A stretch of DNA of 64,000 bases from Phycisphaera sp. (lineage in GTDB: Bacteria; Planctomycetota; Phycisphaerae; Phycisphaerales; Phycisphaeraceae): NCBI GenBank assembly GCA_016125215.1, contig WGMF01000016.1, forward strand, positions 62,001 to 126,000, in the 5' to 3' direction. The stretch's first letter is position 1; the number at the start of each line of letters is the position of its first letter. Under the pieces are notes generated by a model, which saw only the letters and a program-made list of their open reading frames with translations, was not told the DNA's origin and did no database searches. A program made the translations under genes and the position numbers. This document shows positions 35,649 to 42,842 of the stretch, one piece after another.

Positions 35649-37070
35649 TTATAACACAAACTTGCTCAGGTCCTGGTCCTTGAGGATCGGGGCGACCTGG
35701 TCGCGGACGAACCGGTCGCTGACCTCGAATTTCTTCTCGCCATTCTTCACACGCTCGGGGGCGTCGAAGTTGACTTCCTCAAAGACCTTTTCCACGACGG
35801 TCATCAGGCGGCGGGCACCGATGTTTTCGAGGCTCGCGTTGGCCTGCGCTGCGAGGTCGGCGATGGCCTCGATCGCCCCCGGGAGGAAAGTCACGGTCAG
35901 GCCTTCCACGGAGAGCAGGCTCTGTTGCTGGCGGGTCAGGGCGTTGTCGGGTTCGGTGAGGATGCGCACGAAGTCGTCGCGTGTCAGGGCGGAGAGTTCC
36001 ACACGGATCGGGAATCGGCCCTGCAACTCGGGCATCAGATCGCTCACCGCGGCGCTGTGAAATGCGCCGGCGGCGACGAAGAGGATGTGGTCCGTCTTGA
36101 CCACGCCGTGACGCGTGGAGACGGATGAGCCTTCCACAATCGGCAACAGGTCGCGCTGCACACCTTGCCGGGAGACATCCGGCCCACCCGAAGATTTACC
36201 CTCGCCCGCCGGGGCCGCGATTTTATCGATCTCGTCAAGGAAGATGATGCCCGACTCCTCGCAACGCGCGATCGCCTCGGTCGTGGTCTTGTCGCGGTCG
36301 ATGAGTTTGTCCGTCTCCTGTTCGGTAAGGATGCGTCGGGCCTCGCGCACGGTGACCCTCCGGCGCTTGGACTGTTCGGGCAGGATGCGCTCGAACATGT
36401 TGGCCATGTCCGGGTCCATCTGGTCCAGGCCCATGTTGGCAAACATCACGTGCGTTGCGGGCTTGTGCGAGATGTTCAGTTCCACCTCACGGTCGTCGAG
36501 CTTGCCGGCTACGAGCTGGTCCTTGAGGCGCTGCCGGGTGCGTTGCATGCGTTCGCGTTCGGCTTTCTCCGAGTAGACCTCGTGCGTTTGTGGAACCTCG
36601 TCTTCATCGGCATTGACCACACCCTCCGGCGGGGTTTGCGATTCATCGGCGTGGGAGCCCGGTAGCAGCAAGTCCACCAGCCGATCCGTCGCGTGTTCAC
36701 CGGCCTTTTGTTGCACAAGCTCGGCCTGCTCGGCGCGGACGATGTTGATCGACACGTCGAGCAGGTCGCGCACCATCGACTCGACATCGCGCCCGTGGTA
36801 GCCGACTTCCGTGAACTTGGACGCCTCGACTTTGATGAAGGGGGCCCCGGTGAGCGACGCCAGGCGCCGGGCGATCTCGGTCTTGCCCACGCCGGTCGGC
36901 CCGACCATGATGATGTTCTTGGGGTAGACCTCTTTGGCCATGTCCGGGGTGAGTTGGCGGCGGCGCCAGCGGTTGCGGATGGCGACGGCGACGGCCCGCT
37001 TGGCGGCGGCCTGCCCGATGATGTATTTGTCGAGTTCCGCGACGATCTGGGTGGGGGTGAGGTCTTGCAT
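35649..37070 (-). CDS. hslU: ATP-dependent protease ATPase subunit HslU
   Basis: AAA+ unfoldase that pairs with the HslV peptidase to degrade proteins. 473 residues from ATG 37070 (MQDLTPTQIVAELDKYIIGQ); upstream in-frame residues are not conserved. The Walker A is GPTGVGKT (57-64), Walker B is GIIFLDEIDKIAA, the pore loop region includes VGYHGRDVES, and the sensor/Arg region ASLENIGARRLMTVVEKVFEE is intact. The C-terminal tail DLSKFVL resembles the canonical LSRYIL tail that docks into HslV, so a partner protease is expected, yet hslV is not adjacent. The acidic insert HADESQTPPEGVVNADEDE lies in the I-domain. Confidence 0.95.
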   Translation of the reverse strand: MQDLTPTQIVAELDKYIIGQAAAKRAVAVAIRNRWRRRQLTPDMAKEVYPKNIIMVGPTGVGKTEIARRLASLTGAPFIKVEASKFTEVGYHGRDVESMVRDLLDVSINIVRAEQAELVQQKAGEHATDRLVDLLLPGSHADESQTPPEGVVNADEDEVPQTHEVYSEKAERERMQRTRQRLKDQLVAGKLDDREVELNISHKPATHVMFANMGLDQMDPDMANMFERILPEQSKRRRVTVREARRILTEQETDKLIDRDKTTTEAIARCEESGIIFLDEIDKIAAPAGEGKSSGGPDVSRQGVQRDLLPIVEGSSVSTRHGVVKTDHILFVAAGAFHSAAVSDLMPELQGRFPIRVELSALTRDDFVRILTEPDNALTRQQQSLLSVEGLTVTFLPGAIEAIADLAAQANASLENIGARRLMTVVEKVFEEVNFDAPERVKNGEKKFEVSDRFVRDQVAPILKDQDLSKFVL

Positions 37071-37206
37071 GGGCAGAGCATGGTAGCGGAGTTTGCGCGG
37101 GAAATCCGGTGGAATGGGGTCAGGCACGATATTGTGGCCGGGCCTTGATTTTGCGAATTTGACGGGAAGAATGATAGATAGACAGGGGAGTGAAATAAGC
37201 CTCTAG

Positions 37207-37281
37207 CTCGGGTTGAATACCCCCCGACTCAACCCGAGGACTCGCCCCGGGAGGTTCCCCCCGATGCCTCCCGGGGTTTTT
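37207..37281 (+). ncRNA. Two tandem perfect stem-loops ending in a T-tract: small RNA or attenuator candidate
   Basis: Hairpin 1 (37207-37238): perfect 10 bp stem CTCGGGTTGA / TCAACCCGAG, 12-base loop. Hairpin 2 (37245-37276): perfect 10 bp stem CCCCGGGAGG / CCTCCCGGGG, 12-base loop, then TTTTT (37277-37281), a textbook intrinsic terminator on the plus strand. The nearest upstream plus-strand gene ends 5.4 kb away, so whatever is terminated must start in the hslU-pilM gap. It is either a short non-coding RNA or the leader of the pil operon. The whole gap 37071-37449 has no protein gene. Confidence 0.5.
37245..37281 (+). terminator. Intrinsic terminator upstream of pilM
   Basis: Perfect 10 bp GC-rich stem with five T residues, second of the tandem hairpins. 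It lies 169 bp before the pilM start. Confidence 0.8.
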
Positions 37282-37449
37282 GTTTGCCCGCATATCCCGA
37301 CCATCCGAGTTATTCGGCCCATCGGCCGTGTAAGTCCCTAAACCGAGTGGGGCATCGGGTCGATGTTTTTTGAGCAGGCAGGTCCGTGCGTACCAAGGCG
37401 CGATCGCTGTGTTGGGGTTGCCCCTCGGGCCAGGAGGCGGTGGGAAAGC

Positions 37450-38661
37450 ATGGCTTTCGGATTTACCAAAACAAAACTCTCGCCGATCGGCATCGACTTC
37501 GGCGCCGACAGCCTCAAGGTCCTGCAGGTGGTCGAGAACAACCCCCCGCAACTCGTGGCGGCGGCCTGTGCCCCCGTGCCCGAACACGCCCGTACCGAGC
37601 CTCTGGCCCGCTCTGCGTTTTATCTCGAAGCGCTCAAGACCCTGCTCCACGCCCAGCCCTTCAAGGGCAAACGGGCTGTCTGCTCGCTGCCGGCTTACCA
37701 GACGCTGGTCCAGCACCTGCAGGTCACGCGCGTCGAGGGCAGCTCGATCGAGGACCAGGTCGGCCTGCTGCTCCGGCAGCGTTTGAACATCGACCCCTCC
37801 CGCATGGTCATGCGGAATTTTGTGCTGGATGAAGCCACCGCGCAGGGCGCTTCCCGACAGGAAGTGATCTGTGTCGCCGCCAGCCGGGACGCGATCATGC
37901 GCCACGTCGAGACCGCGCACCGTGCCAAGCTCGACGTGGTGGGGATGCACGACGAACCCTCCGCCATCGTCCGCGCATTTACGCAGGGCGCGGGCAAGGA
38001 CGATCCGGCGAGGACGACCTGTTACATCGACATCGGTGCCGCTACGACAAAGGTCGTCATCGCACACGGCAGCCAGATGGTCTTTGCCAAAACGATCCAC
38101 GCCGCGGGCGACCACCTCACACGTGAAGCCGCGGGCGAGAACAAGGTTTCATTCACCGAAGCGCGGCAGGCCCGCATCGAGATGGCCGGCTCGAATCCGG
38201 TCAACGCCCCGGCCCCGGCCCGTGGCCGTGCCACGGATGAACAGGCGGTTCCAGATGGTGACGCGGGATACGCATCCAACCCATCGGGCCACGGTTCGGG
38301 CACACTCACCACGGCCACACCGAAAACCCGGCCTGTCTTACTCAAGACCGGTGCCGTCTCAACCCACGGCAGCGCGCTGGGGTGCCTGATTGATGAACTG
38401 CAGATGTGCGTGCGATACCACCAGTCGCTCTTCAACGGGCGGGCGATCGAGAAGCTCGTCTTCCTGGGCGGTGAGGCACGACATCTGAATAACTGCCAGT
38501 CGATTGCCAGGTCGCTTCGCATCGGTGCGCAGCTGGGCGATCCGATGGCGCGTCTGGTTCAACTGACCCGGGGCAAGATCCCGACGGGGGTCGATTTTGA
38601 GCAGCCCCAACCGGGATGGGCCGTTGCGCTGGGATTGTGCCTGAGCCCGACCGGGGAATGA
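37450..38661 (+). CDS. pilM: Type IV pilus assembly protein PilM (actin-like)
   Basis: 403 residues from ATG 37450 (MAFGFTKTKLSPIGIDFG). Actin-like ATPase that sits at the inner-membrane face and binds the PilN N-terminus. IGIDFGADSLKVLQV is the phosphate-1 motif, YIDIGAATTKVVIAHG the phosphate-2 motif, and LVFLGGEARHLNNC the adenosine motif. The order of nucleotide-site motifs and the following pilN/pilO genes make the assignment firm. An insert rich in Ala/Pro/Gly/Thr (about 248-310, NAPAPARGRATDEQAVP to HGS) breaks the fold between conserved segments and is unusual for PilM. First gene of the pil operon. Confidence 0.9.
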   Translation: MAFGFTKTKLSPIGIDFGADSLKVLQVVENNPPQLVAAACAPVPEHARTEPLARSAFYLEALKTLLHAQPFKGKRAVCSLPAYQTLVQHLQVTRVEGSSIEDQVGLLLRQRLNIDPSRMVMRNFVLDEATAQGASRQEVICVAASRDAIMRHVETAHRAKLDVVGMHDEPSAIVRAFTQGAGKDDPARTTCYIDIGAATTKVVIAHGSQMVFAKTIHAAGDHLTREAAGENKVSFTEARQARIEMAGSNPVNAPAPARGRATDEQAVPDGDAGYASNPSGHGSGTLTTATPKTRPVLLKTGAVSTHGSALGCLIDELQMCVRYHQSLFNGRAIEKLVFLGGEARHLNNCQSIARSLRIGAQLGDPMARLVQLTRGKIPTGVDFEQPQPGWAVALGLCLSPTGE

Positions 38662-38712
38662 TGGTGGACCTCACAGCCGCGCAAGCGGGAGAACGTACCC
38701 ACGGAGCCTAAC

Positions 38713-39510
38713 ATGGCCGGCAAAAACGACAGCTTCCTTCCGCAGGACTATATCGAGAAGCGCATCCAGCGCCGGACGAATTTCATCAGCCTCTCGCTGT
38801 TCGTCGTGGTGATGGGCATGGTGGTCGGCGCGTTCTACTACACCGACCAGCAGCGCAGCGAGGTCATCACGCTGCAGCGACAGGTCGACAAGCAGTTTGA
38901 AGAAGCCGCCCGCCGATTGGAGCAGCTCGACGAACTGCAGAAGCGCAAGGCCCTGATGATCCACAAGGCCAAGGTCACGTCGGCGCTGCTCGAGCGCGTG
39001 CCCCGGACGCTTGTGCTGGCTGAACTCATCAACAACATGCCCCCGTCGCTGAGCCTGCTCGAACTCGAACTGACGACCAACGTGATCAAATCGCGTCCCA
39101 CACAGTCCACGATGCTCGACAAGGCCAAGGCCGACGCCAGGCTCAAGAAAGCCATCGATCAGAACCCCGCAGCCGAGCCGATCAAGCGGACCGAGGTCAC
39201 GATCCAGCTCGTGGGTGTGGCCCCGACGGACGTGCAGGTCGCCCAGTTCATGACCGCGCTGGGCAAGGCGGACCTGTTCAACAGCGTCAACCTGGCCTTC
39301 AGCGAGGAGATCACCGTCGACAAGGCCCAGATGCGAAAGTTCCGCATCGAGATGAACCTCAACCAGGACATCGACACACGTGAATACGAGCCCAAGATGG
39401 TCAAACGCGAGATCAAGACCAACCCGATGAGCGACAAACTCGAGATCGGCCCGGACGGCAAGGTCCGCAACGGTGCCAACGTCACCGTGGTCCCCGCGGC
39501 TGACCACTAA
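38713..39510 (+). CDS. pilN: Type IV pilus assembly protein PilN
   Basis: 265 residues. Inner-membrane alignment-complex subunit with a short cytoplasmic N-terminus (MAGKNDSFLPQDYIEKRIQR; the conserved PilM-binding motif is expected here, with FLPQDYI in place of NLLP), a single membrane helix (FISLSLFVVVMGMVVGAFYY, about 24-43), a coiled-coil stretch (VITLQRQVDKQFEEAARRLE) and a ferredoxin-like periplasmic domain with VTIQLVGVAPTDVQVAQFM. The tail is longer and more charged than in classical PilN. It lies 51 bp after pilM and 65 bp before pilO. Confidence 0.85.
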   Translation: MAGKNDSFLPQDYIEKRIQRRTNFISLSLFVVVMGMVVGAFYYTDQQRSEVITLQRQVDKQFEEAARRLEQLDELQKRKALMIHKAKVTSALLERVPRTLVLAELINNMPPSLSLLELELTTNVIKSRPTQSTMLDKAKADARLKKAIDQNPAAEPIKRTEVTIQLVGVAPTDVQVAQFMTALGKADLFNSVNLAFSEEITVDKAQMRKFRIEMNLNQDIDTREYEPKMVKREIKTNPMSDKLEIGPDGKVRNGANVTVVPAADH

Positions 39511-39575
39511 ACCCCATCGCCAATCAAGGCGACCCATCGGCCCGCACGCGCGGCCGACACACGAAAGGGATACTC

Positions 39576-40148
39576 ATGCGATTCGGATTCCGAGAACTGA
39601 TCTTCGTGCTGCTCCTGGTGGCCACGCCCATCGCGTCGTACATCACGCTCTTTGCCCCTCGTAACCAGATGATCGCCGAGGCCCGTGCCGAGGTCCGCCA
39701 GAAGCAGGCCAAGCTCCAGCAGCTCGAGGCCTCGACACGGTCGATCGAAGACCTGGGCGCGGAGATCGACAAGCTCAGTGAAGCGGTCGAGGTCTTCGAG
39801 CAGAAGCTGCCCGCCGAACGCGAGGTCGAGGTCATCCTCAAGCAGGTCTGGGAGATGGCGTCCAAGCACCAGCTCACACCCAAGAGCGTGCGCACCGACA
39901 AGCCCGTCCTCGAAACGGGCTACTCCGAACTGCCTATCAAGATGGTGATCCTCGGCGACTTCGACGGGTTTTATGCGTTCCTGCTCGACCTGGAAAAACT
40001 CCAGCGCATCACACGCATGCCTTCGATGAAGCTCGTCAAGCAACAGAACAAAGACGCCCAGGACGGGCAGATGCAGGCCGAGATCATCCTGAGCATCTTC
40101 TTTGAACCCCAGGATGGCAAGACCCCCGATGGAGGCAGCCGATCATGA
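39576..40148 (+). CDS. pilO: Type IV pilus assembly protein PilO
   Basis: 190 residues. N-terminal membrane helix (ELIFVLLLVATPIASYITLF, about 7-27), then a coiled coil (MIAEARAEVRQKQAKLQQLE to VFEQKLPA) and a ferredoxin-like fold ending IILSIFFEP, the standard PilO architecture. It pairs with PilN in the periplasm. The stop overlaps the next gene by ATGA. Confidence 0.87.
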   Translation: MRFGFRELIFVLLLVATPIASYITLFAPRNQMIAEARAEVRQKQAKLQQLEASTRSIEDLGAEIDKLSEAVEVFEQKLPAEREVEVILKQVWEMASKHQLTPKSVRTDKPVLETGYSELPIKMVILGDFDGFYAFLLDLEKLQRITRMPSMKLVKQQNKDAQDGQMQAEIILSIFFEPQDGKTPDGGSRS

Positions 40149-40900
40149 CGAGAATCCCCACGCAATCCCCGCAGGACGGCATCGACGGCCCGGACGACGA
40201 AAGCGATAAGTCGCTCTCGCTCATGGGTGGCGTGATGCAGTCCGAGGGCCTGCCCGAAGCGGACCTGGATATGCAATCCACTCGGGGTTCGAGCAAGCTG
40301 CTCAGTCACGGGTCGATGCTGGTGGTGCTGATCTTTGTGGTAGCGGCCGGCTCGATCTACGCCATGAAGGTCACGCAGGGCGCGATCCGTTCCGACCCCC
40401 AGACCAAGGAGGTCGAGGCACGTGTGGAGCAGGCGTTGGCCAAACTCTCAAGGCCCAGCGCCATGGCACAGGATGACCCGCTCCTTCAACAGAACCTCGG
40501 GTCGCTCTTCAAGGACACCGACGCCATTGTCTCGATGTTCAAGAGCGACATGACCGCGCACCAGGTCCCGATCGAGTACGTGCAGAAGAACCCGTTCGAG
40601 CTTTACAACGAATCGCCTGTGGCCGACGCCTCCGCCGATCCTGGCGCGGGTGCCAACAACCGTGTGCTCCAGCAACTGGAGATGGAACTAGGCGACCTCG
40701 AACTGCAGACCGTCATGCTCGGCGCTCGGCCGGTGGCGGTCATCAGCGGCGAGATCGTTCAGCCGGGGCAGAGCGTCGGGTCGTTCAAGGTCAAGACGAT
40801 CTCGCAGCTCGCGGTCGTGCTCGAAGCGTCGGGACACGACTTCACGCTCTCGCTCAAGAACGACCAGACTCCCAACAAGCCCGGCGGCAAACGCAGGTAA
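40145..40900 (+). CDS. PilP/GspC-like inner-membrane protein of the pilus operon
   Basis: 251 residues. A long acidic cytoplasmic N-terminus (about 1-55), one membrane helix (MLVVLIFVVAAGSIYAMKVT, about 59-78) and a periplasmic region ending in a small beta domain (VMLGARPVAVISGEIVQPGQSVGSFKVKTISQLAVVLEASGHDFTL-type pattern) resembling the HR domain of GspC/PilP that contacts the secretin. Unlike PilP it lacks a lipobox. Position after pilO and ATGA overlap support a PilP-like role. No pilQ secretin follows in this window. Confidence 0.72.
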   Translation: MTRIPTQSPQDGIDGPDDESDKSLSLMGGVMQSEGLPEADLDMQSTRGSSKLLSHGSMLVVLIFVVAAGSIYAMKVTQGAIRSDPQTKEVEARVEQALAKLSRPSAMAQDDPLLQQNLGSLFKDTDAIVSMFKSDMTAHQVPIEYVQKNPFELYNESPVADASADPGAGANNRVLQQLEMELGDLELQTVMLGARPVAVISGEIVQPGQSVGSFKVKTISQLAVVLEASGHDFTLSLKNDQTPNKPGGKRR

Positions 40901-40975
40901 GCACCGGACACCTTCGCTCACCGCGTCACCCGCCGATCCAGGACCACACATCAAACTTCCTCACCCGGTTGAACA

Positions 40976-42811
40976 ATGCCCAAGGACGATCTGGACAATT
41001 GGCTGAGCACCATCCACGACCAGGCACGCGGCAGCACGCCCGGGCCGATCTCGCGCGACGGGCAGGTGCTCAGCGACCTGTGGTCCCCCGACGAGGACCT
41101 GTCGGATGCTAAGCCGACCACGATCGAGGATGTGCTCACTCAGTCCGGCTCGGTCACCGCGGCGCAGGTCGGACAGGCCCGGACCGTTGTGAGCAAAAGC
41201 CCCGGTAAGTCCCTGGCCGAGGCGCTCATCGATGCGGGTGTGGACGAAATCGCTGTGCAGTCGGCGCTGGCACAGGTCAACAACCTGCCGTTTGAAGAGG
41301 TCGACTTCGAGGCGCTGGACCAGAAAAACATCCAGCGACTGGGCATCGACTTCTGCACCGCCAACGGCGTGCTCCCCCTGCGCACCGCCGCGGACCGTGT
41401 CGTGCTTGGCATCACCCGCCCCGACAATCTCTTCATCATCGATGAAGTGCGTCACAAGCTCGGCCAACCGGTCAAGCCCGTCGTGGTCGCCATGGGTCAG
41501 GTCGTCAAGGCCGCCCAGACGCTGCGCGAGGAAACCTCCGAAGAGACAGGCGATGTCGACGTCGACGAGATCATCGGCGGCGTCGAGGAAGAGGACGTCG
41601 AACTCGTCCAGACCAAGGAAGAGGAACTCGACCTCGAACGCATGGCCGGCGAATCGCCCGTCATCCGTCTGGTCAACTACCTCATCTTCAACGCGGTCAA
41701 GGAGGGCGCCTCGGATATACACATCGAGCCCTCCGAGAAGAAACTCGTCATCCGTTACCGCATCGACGGCGTGCTCTTTGAACAGATGACGCCGCCACAC
41801 CAGATGCACGCGGCCATCATCTCACGTCTGAAGGTCATGTCGAACCTCGACATCTCCGAGCGCCGCCTGCCTCAGGACGGCCGCATCCGTGCGATGGTCC
41901 ACGGTCGCAAGCTGGACCTGCGACTGTCCACGCTGCCCACCGCGTCGGGTGAAAAGGCGGTCATGCGTATCCTCGACACGCGATCCATCCAGGTCCCCCT
42001 CGACGCCCTGGGCATGAGTGAAGACAACCTCACCATGTGGAAGCACCAGATCGACCAGCCACACGGCATCATCCTCGTCACCGGGCCGACGGGTTCGGGC
42101 AAGACGACCACGCTCTACGCATCATTGGCACAGATGGACAAGGCCCGCCTGAACATCTCCACCGTTGAAGACCCGGTCGAGTACCACCTCAACGGCATCA
42201 ACCAGACACAGACCCACGAAAAAATCGGCATGTCCTTCTCCGCGGCGCTGCGGGCGCTCTTGCGTCAGGACCCCGACGTCATCATGGTTGGCGAAGTCCG
42301 CGACAGCGAGACGGCACGCATTGCCATCCAGGCCTCGCTCACCGGCCACCTCGTGCTCTCCACGCTGCACACCAACGACGCGCCCTCGTCCGTGACACGT
42401 CTGATCAACATCGGCGTCGAACCCTACCTCATCGGTGCCGCGGTCAACGCCTGCCTGGCACAACGCCTCGTGCGAAAAATCTGCGACCACTGCAAAGAGC
42501 AGGTCGAACCCAACGAAAACATCGCGGAACATCTGGCGCTGCACGGTGTGGCGTCCGACCAGGTCTGGGTCGGCAAGGGCTGCGATAAGTGCCGAAACAC
42601 CGGGTACTCCGGTCGGCTTGGCCTCTACGAACTGCTCATGCTCGACGACCACCTGCGCGACCGCATCGCAGGCAACCCCAACGTCACCGAGTTCCGACGC
42701 CTGTGTATCGAGCGCGGCATGGTGACCCTGCGTGAGGATGGATTCAAGAAAGTCCAGGCCGGCCAGACCACGGTCGAGGAAGTCCTGCGCGTCACCGAAA
42801 GCACGATCTAA
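40976..42811 (+). CDS. pilB: Type IV pilus/type II secretion assembly ATPase (PilB/GspE family)
   Basis: 611 residues; hexameric ATPase that powers pilin or pseudopilin polymerisation. The N-terminal MshEN-type domain (about 40-185: TIEDVLTQSGSVTAAQVGQ, DEIAVQSALAQVNNLPFE) is followed by the acidic linker (about 190-220) and the GspE core: ASDIHIEPSEKKLVIRYRIDG, DLRLSTLPTASGEKAVMRIL, Walker A GPTGSGKT (about 370-377), VEDPVEYHLNGINQTQ and the Walker B region DPDVIMVGEVRDSETA. The zinc module CDHC (503-506) and CDKC (536-539) distinguishes PilB/GspE from PilT. It completes the pilM-N-O-P-B operon; a 75 bp gap separates it from the pilP-like gene. Confidence 0.94.
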   Translation: MPKDDLDNWLSTIHDQARGSTPGPISRDGQVLSDLWSPDEDLSDAKPTTIEDVLTQSGSVTAAQVGQARTVVSKSPGKSLAEALIDAGVDEIAVQSALAQVNNLPFEEVDFEALDQKNIQRLGIDFCTANGVLPLRTAADRVVLGITRPDNLFIIDEVRHKLGQPVKPVVVAMGQVVKAAQTLREETSEETGDVDVDEIIGGVEEEDVELVQTKEEELDLERMAGESPVIRLVNYLIFNAVKEGASDIHIEPSEKKLVIRYRIDGVLFEQMTPPHQMHAAIISRLKVMSNLDISERRLPQDGRIRAMVHGRKLDLRLSTLPTASGEKAVMRILDTRSIQVPLDALGMSEDNLTMWKHQIDQPHGIILVTGPTGSGKTTTLYASLAQMDKARLNISTVEDPVEYHLNGINQTQTHEKIGMSFSAALRALLRQDPDVIMVGEVRDSETARIAIQASLTGHLVLSTLHTNDAPSSVTRLINIGVEPYLIGAAVNACLAQRLVRKICDHCKEQVEPNENIAEHLALHGVASDQVWVGKGCDKCRNTGYSGRLGLYELLMLDDHLRDRIAGNPNVTEFRRLCIERGMVTLREDGFKKVQAGQTTVEEVLRVTESTI

Positions 42812-42826
42812 CCCCCCGGAAGTTAA
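42812..42826. repeat. Single CCCCGGAAGTTAA unit after pilB
   Basis: CCCCCCGGAAGTTAA begins in the stop-codon context of pilB and matches the 15 bp unit repeated in tandem at 27497-27571. It lies in the 31 bp gap between convergent pilB and the DUF4340 gene. Confidence 0.55.
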
Positions 42827-42842
42827 TCGCAATTAGATTCGA

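Noticed and set aside
37128-37320. tRNA or GEMM (cyclic di-GMP) riboswitch upstream of pilM
   Set aside because: Two stems only, no cloverleaf or T-loop, and no conserved GEMM core; better described as tandem hairpins with a terminator.
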